Positions 16,931 to 26,177 of a DNA stretch of 64,000 nt are shown here, one piece after another (positions within the stretch are counted from its first letter, which is position 1; every line of letters begins with the position of its first letter). This stretch comes from Bradyrhizobium sp. dw_78 (GTDB lineage Bacteria; Pseudomonadota; Alphaproteobacteria; Rhizobiales; Xanthobacteraceae). The stretch lies in assembly GCF_018449525.1 (NCBI RefSeq), contig NZ_JAAVUS010000014.1, positions 80,651-144,650 of the forward strand. The letters run 5' to 3'. Under the pieces are notes generated by a model. It saw only the letters and a list, made by a program, of their open reading frames with translations. It was not told where the DNA came from and did no database searches. The position numbers were made by a program, and so were the translations under genes.

Positions 16931-17904
16931 ATGGCGGTACGCCGGGAAAGTCGGACATGGCGGGACAGCCTGGTCGCGCGCCACGCCGACATCTTCCAGA
17001 TCACGGAAAACGGACAGACTTAACCTATACCGAATTGTCCGCCATGCCCATCATCGGGCCAAGCGGGTCGACGAAGACCACTTCCATGGTCGCAGTCGCG
17101 GAAAAGCTCAAGAAAAAGCATCCGGGAAAGACACCCATTCTCGTCGTCAAGTTGCGGTCGTCCACGACAAAGCTGAAGCATCTCCATGTGCAGATTCTCG
17201 AGGCTTTCAACGACCCGCAGGCCGATACCGTCCGTAATCAGATTGTCTCTCACTCGGACAACGTGAGCGCCGATGCAATCCGCAACGTCGCGCGGGCCGC
17301 CGGCACCTACGTCGTGGTGCTCGACGAATCCCACAGCGTCATCGGCGTGCGCGAGAAATGGGCGAGGGCGCAGGCCTTCGCGCCGCACATCAAGAGTCTG
17401 GTCAACGACGGGCTGTTCGCGGTCATCGTGATGGGCACCGAGGATGCGAATCTTTTATTCGAGACTTTGCCGGAGTTGAACAACCGGAAATTCGATTCCA
17501 TCTCGCTCAACCCCATCGATCTGAGCAACCCAGAGGACTTCAGCTACTTCTACAAGCTCATCGGCCGGATCGACCACAAGCTGGTTGCGCTCGACATCCT
17601 GGACGAGCCCATCGGACTCGTCGACGACCTGAAGAGCCGCGGGCTGCTCTACGACATGTCCGACGGAGTTGTAGGCGTCATTTGCCGCATCCTGATAATC
17701 GCCCTGCGCATGGTGCAGCGGAAGGGTCGCCGCACGATCGACTTCGACAACGACATCAAGCAGGCGTTCTGGGCATGGAAAGCCGAACAGAAGGACGAGG
17801 ACGGAAATTCGATAAAGATCTACGATCCGTTCGTGGAGAAGATCCGACCCACGACGACGGACACCATCGCAGCAATGTCCAAAAAGATCGGGATATCGTC
17901 GTGA
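16867..17904 (+). CDS. tniB: TniB/TnsC-family AAA+ ATPase, 5' end possibly frameshifted
   Basis: The conserved part is an AAA+ ATPase: Walker A GPSGSTKTTS, Walker B YVVVLDESH, followed by sensor-like VIVMGTEDA. This fits TniB/TnsC regulators, which select target DNA and activate a DDE transposase. Before about 17020 the frame gives doubtful sequence. A neighbouring frame with a good GGAG and ATG at 16931 reads WRDSLVARHADIFQITENGQ, then stops at 17021, exactly where the ATPase frame begins to look real. One missing or extra base near 17007-17022 would join them. No transposase gene accompanies it. TniQ follows with a GTGA overlap. Confidence 0.7.
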   Translation: MLTIDLMFCFCSRVGSVTGVEHGGTPGKSDMAGQPGRAPRRHLPDHGKRTDLTYTELSAMPIIGPSGSTKTTSMVAVAEKLKKKHPGKTPILVVKLRSSTTKLKHLHVQILEAFNDPQADTVRNQIVSHSDNVSADAIRNVARAAGTYVVVLDESHSVIGVREKWARAQAFAPHIKSLVNDGLFAVIVMGTEDANLLFETLPELNNRKFDSISLNPIDLSNPEDFSYFYKLIGRIDHKLVALDILDEPIGLVDDLKSRGLLYDMSDGVVGVICRILIIALRMVQRKGRRTIDFDNDIKQAFWAWKAEQKDEDGNSIKIYDPFVEKIRPTTTDTIAAMSKKIGISS

Positions 17905-20318
17905 CGACCGATTTTTCCAAGGTCCGCCCCTTTATCGCCAACATGCCAACGCCGCACCTGGGTGAGAGCCTTATCGGCTACATCGACCGCGCGGCGCAGC
18001 GAACGGTCGTCCGGAATCTTCCGACCATCATGCGCCTTGCCGGAGCGGCAAAGACAAGGCATACGTCGTTTGTCCGTCCCTTCAATATCGATCCCCAAGA
18101 GGCGAGGGGACTCGCCAAGCTGTTCTCATTGAGCCCGCAGGAAATTCTTTCACGCCTGCATCCTTGGGGAGAATTCGATCACGCCAAAGAATCCACAATC
18201 GAGTTCTTCGGAACGAAAATCCGCGGACAGTATTTCGAATCCAGGGCGCGCCGGGTATCACCGCGCGCACTGGGGATCTCCCCCCATCACCGGGCGATCT
18301 GGGACCTCAGACCTTTCGCGTTCGATCCAGCAACGCGCGAGCAGTTGCTGGACCGGTGCCCCGTTTGCCAGAAGCGATTGGGCTGGGTCCGCTTGGCAGG
18401 GCCCACCAATTGCGAGCATTGTCTCGACGAGCAAGGTAAACCAACCGATCTTCGCGCCTTTACCCAGCCGATCGTAGAACTCGATGACGAAGAGGCGATA
18501 GATTTCGCAATCGCGATGGTCCACCCGGACCGCGCGAAGCGTGATCTGGCACACAAACTCGTTCCGGACGAACTCCGGTCCCTGACCGCGTCAGATCTAT
18601 TCGAAACGATTATCTCGATCGCCAGCATTCTTCGGCCTAGTTTCTTTCCCCAGTACAAAGCCATCGGGCGGCCGACGACCTTGCGGGGGTTCGAGGAACT
18701 GACGCCGGATCTGCTGGTGATGGGTGCACGCGCGATAATCGGAGGCGAGGACGGTTTCGCGGGGGTCGCCGACAAGATGCGAACAACGATGGACCGTCGT
18801 CCGGCCGCCCTCGGCATCTTCAAAGAACTTGGTCCTCTCGCCGCGATAGCGGTCGACAGGAAAATCGCTCCCGCGATGCAGGCGTACTTTCGCAAAGCGA
18901 TCGCACGCGACTTCGCCCGCACGACCGACCTGGGCATGGTTAGAAAACGGTCGGCCGCGATCAACTACACCTCGGAAACATGGCGCAACTTGAACGAACT
19001 CCACCGGGAATTCGGCGTCCCGGAAGCATACGTCTCACGTCTAGCGCAGAGCGGTCTTGTCGAAACGCGACGCGCCGCCGAAACTATTACTGCTCCGATC
19101 ATGATCAATAGGGCGGACTTCATCCCGCTTGCCGAGCTGTACAAGGACTCGGTCGGTGAGCGCTCTGCTTCAGCTCAACTGAGGGTTTCGTATCGAGCGC
19201 TTGCCGAACTCGCGCGACGAAAAGTCATCGAACGCATCGAGGGCCCGGCAGCCGCGATGCTTGGAGACAATCCGCGCTACAGGTTGTCGACCATCTCCGC
19301 GGTCCTGATCGCCGTCGACCGTCGCGCCGACCGGCCAGTGCCGCCACAAAAGGGACCGTTTTTGAATGCCGCGGCGGCGGTCTTCGCCCCGCATATTCCG
19401 TGGCCGACGATCATCGAGTTGATCCTCTCGGGGGACATCCTCATCCATCGCCGACGGAAGAACGGGAAGAATTGGCAGGGAGCTGTAGCGATAGACGATC
19501 CGGAGAGTTTCCGCCGGGTCGTTGCCGCCGCCGCTGACGGACGCGCGGACGAAGGCGCAATGGGGAATTGGCTAAGCACGCATGAAGCCGCCCTGCTGCT
19601 CGGCTGCAGGAAGGATACGGTTGCGGACCTGCAGAAGGAGGGAATACTGCACTCGCAGCGCGGAAGCACCTGTTTCTACAAGCGTACGGAGCTCGAGAAA
19701 TTTCGCCGCAAGTACGTTTTCGGACGCGAAATGCTCGCCCGATCGGTCTTCGAAGTCCACCATCAACTCTATCGCTGGCTCCGCTCCGAAGGTGTCGTCC
19801 CGGAAAAAATGAAGCTGCGGGGGATCGATCCGATATTCGACCGAGCCGAGTTCGAGCGGGCCCTGAACTCGCTGCCGGCAGCCCCGCCGAAAACCACAAA
19901 AAGAGAGGGCAGAGGCCTTTTCACCATCGAGGAGAAGCAGCGGATGGTCGACGCGGTTCAACTCGGTTTTCCCGTCAATTGGGTAAGCGATCGGATGGGC
20001 GGAAAACCCAAATCTATCGCCAAATGGGTAGAGGAGTTCGAAAGCACCGGAAAGATATCTTCGGCATGGAAACTCGAGGAGCACCAAGATACATTGAAAA
20101 GGATCATAGCCAGAGATCCTAAGCAGACACTCGTATCGGTGCGGAGGCGACTGGAAGACGACGGCGTTGTCAAGGTTAGCAAGTCCGCCCTCGATGCGTA
20201 TCTGAAGCAAATCGGATATCGGCGAAACCACCGAGGCGAGCTTCGCCTTGATCGAGCAAACGGCTCCGCCGCTTCATCCGCGCCTACCGGATCGTCTGAA
20301 GAGCTTTCTTCCGGCTGA
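17901..20318 (+). CDS. tniQ: TniQ family protein with extra C-terminal HTH domains
   Basis: About 805 residues from GTG 17901, which overlaps the tniB stop. The N-terminus shows the TniQ layout: MPTPHLGESLIGYIDRAA, then a zinc-binding CPVCQ...CEHC pair. TniQ proteins bind target or transposon DNA and bridge to TniB/TnsC. The C-terminal half is unusually long. It holds an excisionase/MerR-like HTH (LSTHEAALLLGCRKDTV) and, near the end, a homeodomain-like HTH (TIEEKQRMVDAV, VNWVSDRMGGKPKSIAKW) resembling the N-terminus of IS630-type transposases. No TniA/TnsB, TnsA or resolvase is beside it, so it is either part of a decayed element or a reused pair. Confidence 0.75.
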   Translation: MTTDFSKVRPFIANMPTPHLGESLIGYIDRAAQRTVVRNLPTIMRLAGAAKTRHTSFVRPFNIDPQEARGLAKLFSLSPQEILSRLHPWGEFDHAKESTIEFFGTKIRGQYFESRARRVSPRALGISPHHRAIWDLRPFAFDPATREQLLDRCPVCQKRLGWVRLAGPTNCEHCLDEQGKPTDLRAFTQPIVELDDEEAIDFAIAMVHPDRAKRDLAHKLVPDELRSLTASDLFETIISIASILRPSFFPQYKAIGRPTTLRGFEELTPDLLVMGARAIIGGEDGFAGVADKMRTTMDRRPAALGIFKELGPLAAIAVDRKIAPAMQAYFRKAIARDFARTTDLGMVRKRSAAINYTSETWRNLNELHREFGVPEAYVSRLAQSGLVETRRAAETITAPIMINRADFIPLAELYKDSVGERSASAQLRVSYRALAELARRKVIERIEGPAAAMLGDNPRYRLSTISAVLIAVDRRADRPVPPQKGPFLNAAAAVFAPHIPWPTIIELILSGDILIHRRRKNGKNWQGAVAIDDPESFRRVVAAAADGRADEGAMGNWLSTHEAALLLGCRKDTVADLQKEGILHSQRGSTCFYKRTELEKFRRKYVFGREMLARSVFEVHHQLYRWLRSEGVVPEKMKLRGIDPIFDRAEFERALNSLPAAPPKTTKREGRGLFTIEEKQRMVDAVQLGFPVNWVSDRMGGKPKSIAKWVEEFESTGKISSAWKLEEHQDTLKRIIARDPKQTLVSVRRRLEDDGVVKVSKSALDAYLKQIGYRRNHRGELRLDRANGSAASSAPTGSSEELSSG

Positions 20319-20506
20319 ATGGGTGCGCTGGCTCCCTTACGGACGCGTCTAGGATATGCACTGCGGACCGAGGCTAACGGATGCAATCGAAGAGTGCGAT
20401 TGTTATAATTTTCTGGCAAAGTCGGTCGAAATCGAGGAAAGAGTTCTCGAAACATTGGCATCGCACTGGGCTGAGAGAGACGCCGGCAACTGCGAATCGT
20501 AAAACA

Positions 20507-21382
20507 ATGAAGAAGCATCGCAAGAAAAAGTCCAACAAGGCTACCGGCCGAAGCACGCCCGCAAAAGATGCTCTTCTGATGCAAGCGAACTTCCTGAAGG
20601 CCGAGAACGCGACGTTTGTTATCACCAACAATCTTTTACACAACCTCGTCGTCCGTGACGCCGCCGCGGTTCAGGAGTCATTTGATCAACACTATGGCTC
20701 GCTGTTAGGCGAGACTGATGTCCTCTTTAGCGAGGCGGCCTTCCTCTTTTTCGTTGCCACCCGCATGGACACCGGGCTTCACGAAAACTACAAGTCTGTT
20801 CTTACGGGACTGTTGAACAACGCTCTAAATACGTTCGGTGCCTCACTGATCTTGCTGCGCAACGGATTGCCCGGACAGTCGATGGTGCTGATCCGACAGG
20901 TCATCGAAATATGCAGCACCATCATCCACATTGTGGGTGACCCTAAAGGCCAGGCAATCAAGGATTTTGAAGCAGGGAAGTACGGATCGACGGCTTCTAT
21001 TGGCCAAGCAAAGAAGGCAGTGCCAATCATTGGTATGTTTTGGGGATTTTTGAGCACCACGTTCGTTCATATCAACCAATCGCACAGCGAGATCCAACCG
21101 ATCCGGCCATACAAACCTGGAAACGCGGATGTCGAAGCCGTTCTTTCTTGCCTGCGCATGACAGTGTGGATCTGTTACATCACGGCGGAATTGGCATTCC
21201 CAACTGCGCAAAAGCGCAATCGCTATTGGAAGCTCCGAGACATCGATGGCAAGAACGCAGTTGCCTACGAACCGGATGAAGCAGAAAAAGAATGGGCGGC
21301 CAAATTTTTGAATTTGGAAGAAGTTGGCGCCGACGACTTGGGCGAGAGCGAGCTTGATGAGAATGCTCCAAGCTCGCGCTGA
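20507..21382 (+). CDS. Unknown helical protein in the island
   Basis: 291 residues from ATG 20507; the frame is open to 20381 but the Lys-rich MKKHRKKK start looks more natural. After a basic N-terminus it is largely helical. A segment LLNNALNTFGASLILLRNGLPGQSMVLIRQVIEICSTI-like (hydrophobic helices with conserved-looking Arg-Gln) resembles DUF5677/HEPN-like proteins found in defence islands. No catalytic motif is certain. It lies 188 bp after tniQ, in the same direction. Acidic residues crowd the C-terminus. Function is unknown. Confidence 0.5.
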   Translation: MKKHRKKKSNKATGRSTPAKDALLMQANFLKAENATFVITNNLLHNLVVRDAAAVQESFDQHYGSLLGETDVLFSEAAFLFFVATRMDTGLHENYKSVLTGLLNNALNTFGASLILLRNGLPGQSMVLIRQVIEICSTIIHIVGDPKGQAIKDFEAGKYGSTASIGQAKKAVPIIGMFWGFLSTTFVHINQSHSEIQPIRPYKPGNADVEAVLSCLRMTVWICYITAELAFPTAQKRNRYWKLRDIDGKNAVAYEPDEAEKEWAAKFLNLEEVGADDLGESELDENAPSSR

Positions 21383-21535
21383 AGCGATCAATTCTACCAC
21401 CGGCGCGGAATGAGCCTCACTTCGCGTCGCCGCCGCCGCTGCTCGCTCAGCCCTTCCCTTCTGTGTCTGCGCTTTCACAGGTGCGCTACCTACACATTCG
21501 GAAACGCTTCAACACGGCAAGGAAATGTCTGTCGC

Positions 21536-22486
21536 TTAGCCTAGGACAGTCTGCATCTGGTGGTTCAAGCCGGCCAATTCGCCGAAAAACGCGTCGGACA
21601 ACGGGTTCAGATCCGAAATCTTGACGAGCGTCGCTACCTTCAGTGGCATCATGGTCGGCCGTCCCGTCATCGGGCTTATCGCTACCGTGGGGCAAATGCC
21701 CAGACACAGGACGTCCCCTGAGGTCTTCTTTCCGCGAAAGATGCCATCAATCGTTCCACGCTCGTTTTCGGAGACCATCTGAGTAAGCATCGCGTGGCAA
21801 GCTTCCGACACTGCGATGGCCGGCCGTCCCCAGTGGAGGAAACAGCCTCCCTCAGGCCAGATGGCGGCCGATTGCAGTCGCGGCGTCAGATGGAGCGCCA
21901 CGATGCCGGCCGTACTGCTAGACCGTTCGATCTGATCGACGCCCTTCCGCAGGTGATCCAGGATGCTCTGAGGGTACTGCGAGCGGATCGTCTTGAATGC
22001 ATAACCGTGACGGTCAACTCGGCCGGTGGCTGACGTGATGATGTCGGGATTCCGCCCGTCGGACGCCGTGGGGTGATCGAGTTCGACGGAAAGCCCGGCC
22101 GCCAAGCAAAGGCTCGCCCAATAAACCTCGATCAGCTTGTTGTAGCCGTCAGAATTGGAAGGAGGGGGTTCCGTCAGGTGGATCGCACCCTCTGCCAAGA
22201 TACGCAGATGCGGAATGAGGGCGTCGAAGCCCGGGAGGTGCCGGACCTGCAGCAGTTTGGCCGCCAAATCGTGAACTGCCAGCGCGGCCGTGTATTCCTT
22301 GCGTAGGTCGTCGGGATTGCCGGCGAACCCCTGCCGAACCATTTCCAGGATCGACCGGAACGGGAGCATGTCTGCGCCCGTCTCGGTGTGGCGGGGAACG
22401 CTGATCGAGTGCGTTGCCAGCAACTCCTCAAACCGGTCGACCAGATCGGACGCTGCGCCGACTGACACTTGCATCGTGCTCACCAA
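21536..22486 (-). CDS. Unknown protein with PD-(D/E)XK-like motif
   Basis: 316 residues from ATG 22486 (ATG 22474 also possible). The centre reads SVELDHPTASDGRNPDI, then GYAFKTIRS and a helix with DHLRKGVDQIERS. This matches the pattern of PD-(D/E)XK nuclease folds, where an Asp in PDI and a Lys on the next strand coordinate the metal site; here the usual acidic residue before the Lys is Phe or Ala, so activity is uncertain. Such proteins are common in defence islands. It is the last accessory-looking gene before the core chromosome resumes and stands alone on the minus strand. Confidence 0.45.
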   Translation of the reverse strand: MVSTMQVSVGAASDLVDRFEELLATHSISVPRHTETGADMLPFRSILEMVRQGFAGNPDDLRKEYTAALAVHDLAAKLLQVRHLPGFDALIPHLRILAEGAIHLTEPPPSNSDGYNKLIEVYWASLCLAAGLSVELDHPTASDGRNPDIITSATGRVDRHGYAFKTIRSQYPQSILDHLRKGVDQIERSSSTAGIVALHLTPRLQSAAIWPEGGCFLHWGRPAIAVSEACHAMLTQMVSENERGTIDGIFRGKKTSGDVLCLGICPTVAISPMTGRPTMMPLKVATLVKISDLNPLSDAFFGELAGLNHQMQTVLG

Positions 22487-22662
22487 GATTGGTTTGATTT
22501 CAATGGCTTAGCAAGGTCGACCGTTCTTATTGTCAAAAACGACCAAATGACGCCGTCTTAAAGTAAGAATCCGACTCACTCTTAGCCGACGCCGCCGTGA
22601 CTTTTCAATGAGTTAGCCGCCTCGCTCTTAACGTGTCGGCATACCCCTCCGATCTCTCTTTC

Positions 22663-22692
22663 GATATGGCCGGGCTTCGTCCCGGCCATATC
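22663..22692. terminator. Perfect 12-bp hairpin between island and SulP gene
   Basis: GATATGGCCGGG, a 6-base loop, then CCCGGCCATATC. It lies downstream of the SulP transporter gene on the minus strand. The T tract is weak in both directions, so it is a terminator candidate only. Confidence 0.5.
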
Positions 22693-22768
22693 TTTAGGGC
22701 CGCATGAGTAAGAAAGACGTGATGCTCCGCGACGGACGTGGGCATGACGCCTCTGAGTCGTAACGGCT

Positions 22769-24982
22769 CTATCGCCGCAGCACCGCGATGGTGCGGTTGG
22801 CGAAGGTCAGGCGCTCGGCCATCACCGAAACAAAGTAGGTCAACAGCTTGCGGCCGAGCGCCGGATCGCCGGTCATGATGGCCTCGAACTGATCGGCGCG
22901 CAGCACGTAAAGAATGCTGGCGATTTCGGCCTGGATCGTCGCGCTGCGGGGCGTCTGCGAGACCAGGCCCATCTCGCCGATCGTCGTGTAGCGGCCGAGG
23001 CTGCGCACCCGTGTGGTGCGGTCTCCGTCCGCGGGGACCATGATGCCGACGCGTCCGTCCAGAATGAAATGCATGGAATCGGCGGCCTCGCCGGCGCGAA
23101 CGATGATGTCGCCCGCCGCTACTTCGAGGCGCTGGCAGCGGCGGATCAATTCCGCGGCGTCGCGCTCGGTGTCGAACAGCCGGATGAACCAGTCGCGCAG
23201 GCTGGCTTCCTCCTGTTCGAGGCCCTGATGCTGCGCGATCACCTCATTCTCGCACCATTCCAGCGCATGATCCAGTTCGGGCACGACGCTCACCTCGCGC
23301 GAGATGAATTCGCTCGATCGCAAGGTCTTCTCCACCGCAGGCGGAAGATGGGTCAGCACCAGCCGGATGCCGCGGTCATAGGCGGTTCGCTTGATCTGGG
23401 CAAAACTATAGGCGGCCGAGGAGTCGATTCCGGTGACGAGCTTGAAGTCGAATACCAGAAAGCGGCATTCGGGGTGGCGCTGCAACAGCGCCTTGACGTG
23501 CTGGTAGAGCCGGTTGGCCGAACCGAAAAACAAATAGCTCTGTAAATTCAGGCCCTGGATGGCGGCGCCGTGCGTGGCCAGCACCGCCAGGTCGTCGCGC
23601 GAGCGATCGAGCGAACTGCGATATTCCGAGCCGTCGAAACCGTATTTGATGGAATCGATGCGCGCCGCGCTCAGCGCGAAGGTCGCGCAGCCGATCACGA
23701 CGCCGATCAGGATTCCGGCGATGAAGCCCCATTGCAGGATGATGACGATGATCGCCAGCAGCGACAGATATTCCGACAATGAAAGCCGCCGCCGCGACTG
23801 CACGATCCATCGGTGAAGCTGGTCCGCGCCCAGATAGATCAGCAGGCCGCCGAGCACGAATTTCGGCATATAGCCCAGCAACGACGGCGCAAAGGCGAGC
23901 ATCAATATGGAAATCGCGGCGGCGGTCAGGCCGGAAAGGCGTCCGCTGCCGCCGCTGTTGAAGTTGAGCACCGAGCGGCTGACCGAAATGCAGCCGGTGT
24001 AGCCTCCGAAGACGCCCGACAGCACGTTGGCGAGGCCGGTCGTGTTCAGCTCGCGTTCGAGATTGGCTTCGCGATGGACCGCGACTTCGATTCCGGTGGT
24101 GTTGAACAGCGTGGTCGACGCCGTCACGAAAATGACGGCGACCAGATTGCCGGCGATATCCGGCAGCGCGTACCAGGGATAGCGACCGGTTTCATGCGCA
24201 TTCCACGGCAACATGAAATGCACATGCGGCGGCGGCGTGAAGGTCCAGCCCGCCGCCTGCGCCTGTGCCAATGAGATTCCTGCGAGCCAGAACGCGGCAT
24301 GGGCGGCGATGACCCCGCCGATCAGGATGGCCGGCAGTCCGAACGGCGTGCGGGTGCGGTGCCATGTCAAATATAGCACCAGCGCCATCGCGCAGGCCGC
24401 CGCGAGTTCGGACAGCGTCAGCACATTGGCGAACCGGTCGAGCGCCGTGAACTGAATGCGGAATCCGGTGATGACCCGGACGGCCCCAAGCAGGATCAGG
24501 CAGCCGGTGGCGCCGAGGAAGCCGCCGACCACGGGGTAGGGCACATAGCGGATCGCGCGTCCCATCCGCGTCATGCCGAAACCGCAAAGCGTGATTCCGG
24601 TCGCTATCGTGGCAAGGCTGACGGTGATGAGCACCGGTCCAAGCACCGGAGCCGACGAATCGGTCGCCGCCATGCGTTCGACCAGCGACGAGGCCAGTAT
24701 TCCGGTCATTGCCGCGGTGGACGTGTCGGGAGCGGCGATCGCAAACGGCAACGAGCTTCCGAGCGCGATCACCAGTCCGAGAATCGCCGATGAGACGAAG
24801 GTGGCGGCGACGCCGTAGGACAGATTCGACGCCAGCGGCCCGGCAAAGATCAGGAGCGAGTAGGACAATCCGAAGGTGATGGTGAGGACGCTGGCGGCGC
24901 TGCCGCCGAGAATGTCGTTCAGCGCCGTGCGCAACTTCGGACCGAGAGCAGCGGATTGATGGGTAGCGGATTGGCTGACCAC
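22769..24982 (-). CDS. SulP-family anion transporter with STAS and cNMP-binding domains
   Basis: 737 residues. The first 420 are a polytopic SulP transporter (bicarbonate, sulfate or related anions): many hydrophobic helices and the conserved NTTGIEVAVHREANLERELNTTGLAN-like region typical of the family. A STAS domain follows (FLVFDFKLVTGIDSSAA, with its usual Asp-Ser-Ser). The C-terminal 130 residues are a cyclic-nucleotide-binding domain: HFILDGRVGIMV, RYTTIGEMGL, RSATIQAE. The domain order suggests transport gated by a bound nucleotide or small ligand. The substrate cannot be told from sequence. It stands alone; a dispersed repeat lies upstream. Confidence 0.85.
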   Translation of the reverse strand: MVSQSATHQSAALGPKLRTALNDILGGSAASVLTITFGLSYSLLIFAGPLASNLSYGVAATFVSSAILGLVIALGSSLPFAIAAPDTSTAAMTGILASSLVERMAATDSSAPVLGPVLITVSLATIATGITLCGFGMTRMGRAIRYVPYPVVGGFLGATGCLILLGAVRVITGFRIQFTALDRFANVLTLSELAAACAMALVLYLTWHRTRTPFGLPAILIGGVIAAHAAFWLAGISLAQAQAAGWTFTPPPHVHFMLPWNAHETGRYPWYALPDIAGNLVAVIFVTASTTLFNTTGIEVAVHREANLERELNTTGLANVLSGVFGGYTGCISVSRSVLNFNSGGSGRLSGLTAAAISILMLAFAPSLLGYMPKFVLGGLLIYLGADQLHRWIVQSRRRLSLSEYLSLLAIIVIILQWGFIAGILIGVVIGCATFALSAARIDSIKYGFDGSEYRSSLDRSRDDLAVLATHGAAIQGLNLQSYLFFGSANRLYQHVKALLQRHPECRFLVFDFKLVTGIDSSAAYSFAQIKRTAYDRGIRLVLTHLPPAVEKTLRSSEFISREVSVVPELDHALEWCENEVIAQHQGLEQEEASLRDWFIRLFDTERDAAELIRRCQRLEVAAGDIIVRAGEAADSMHFILDGRVGIMVPADGDRTTRVRSLGRYTTIGEMGLVSQTPRSATIQAEIASILYVLRADQFEAIMTGDPALGRKLLTYFVSVMAERLTFANRTIAVLRR

Positions 24983-25013
24983 GCGCGCATTCGCCTCTGA
25001 CTTCGATCGTCAG

Positions 25014-25110
25014 CGCCTTTCGGTTCTGATCAGAACCGAGGCTCTATGTTTTTGTTTGGACGCGTTTTCTTCACGCAAACCGGAATCCACTTCGCTCGAA
25101 AACGCTCTAG
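25014..25110 (+). repeat. Dispersed ~100-bp repeat, copy 1
   Basis: Contains the palindrome GGTTCTGATCAGAACC, a short spacer, then the stretch beginning GACGCGTTTTCTTCACGC and ending CGAAAACGCTCTAG. The same order is found at 32039, 48538 and, inverted, at 50856. Confidence 0.85.
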
Positions 25111-25190
25111 TGGTAGACGACCGCGACCCGCGAGGAAAATGTATTTTTTATGACTTCGCCGAAACAGGCCCCGAAGCCAGGGCGCGCCTC

Positions 25191-26108
25191 CTACACGAGT
25201 TTGAGATCGGCTCCCGTGATGCGCCGGTAGGCCTCGAGATAGCGTTTGCTGGTGGCGTCCACGACGGCGGCCGGCAATGGCGGGGGCGGGGCTTCGCCGT
25301 TCCAGCGTCCGGCGCGGCGCTCGCCATCGAGATAGTCGCGCAGCGGCTGCTTGTCGAAGCTCGGTTGCGGCTGGCCGGGTCTGTAGACGTCCGCCGCCCA
25401 GAATCGCGAACTGTCGGGGGTCATGACTTCGTCGATCAGAATGATACGCCCGTCGCCGTCCCGGCCGAACTCGAATTTGGTGTCGGCGATGACGATGCCC
25501 TGCTCGCGGGCCAGCTCTTCGCCGAGCGTGTAGACGGCGCGGGTCATGCTCTCCAGCGTATAGGTCACTTCGTCGCCGAGGAGCTCGCGCATCCGGCTGA
25601 TCGTGATGTTCTCGTCATGCCCGGTCTCGGCCTTGGTCGCCGGGCTGAAGATCGCGGGCTCGAGCTTTGCACTTTCAAGCAGGCCGGAGGGCAGCTTCTC
25701 GCCCGCCAGCGTGCCTTGGGCGGCATATTCTTTCCAGGCCGAGCCCGACAGATAGCCGCGGATCACGCATTCGATCGGGAAGACGGTGGTGCGCCGGCAC
25801 AGCATCGCGCGCCCGGCGAGTTCATCGCGATGGCCCTGCAGCGCCGGCACTTCCTTGATGATGGCGTCGGCGTCGGCGCTGATCATGTGGTGCGGCACCA
25901 CGCCTTCGAGTTGTCCGAACCACCAGGCGCTGATCTGGGTCAGCACCGCGCCTTTCATCGGGATCGTCTCGGCCATCACCACGTCGAAGGCGCTGATGCG
26001 GTCGGTCGTCAGCAGCAGGACGCGATCGTCGCCGACGGCGTAGATATCGCGGACCTTGCCGCGTCCGATCCGGGGCAAGGGAAGGTCGCTGGCGAGCATG
26101 GTGGTCAT
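25191..26108 (-). CDS. purC: Phosphoribosylaminoimidazole-succinocarboxamide synthase
   Basis: 305 residues, the long form of PurC. It condenses CAIR with aspartate using ATP in purine synthesis. Family segments seen: GRGKVRDIYAVGDDRVLLLTTDRISAFDVV at the N-terminus, the nucleotide-binding core, PIECVIRGYLSGSAWKEY in the middle, and ADTKFEFG with IILIDEVMTPDSSRFW near the C-terminus. It lies between a pirin gene and a repeat with no other pur gene in view. An ATG at 26099 is an alternative start. Confidence 0.95.
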   Translation of the reverse strand: MTTMLASDLPLPRIGRGKVRDIYAVGDDRVLLLTTDRISAFDVVMAETIPMKGAVLTQISAWWFGQLEGVVPHHMISADADAIIKEVPALQGHRDELAGRAMLCRRTTVFPIECVIRGYLSGSAWKEYAAQGTLAGEKLPSGLLESAKLEPAIFSPATKAETGHDENITISRMRELLGDEVTYTLESMTRAVYTLGEELAREQGIVIADTKFEFGRDGDGRIILIDEVMTPDSSRFWAADVYRPGQPQPSFDKQPLRDYLDGERRAGRWNGEAPPPPLPAAVVDATSKRYLEAYRRITGADLKLV

Positions 26109-26177
26109 CAGTCAGGCTTTCAACAGAAGGCACCCCCGCGCTGGGCGCGAGCGGTGGCCGGGGAGAGAGGGGATAAC

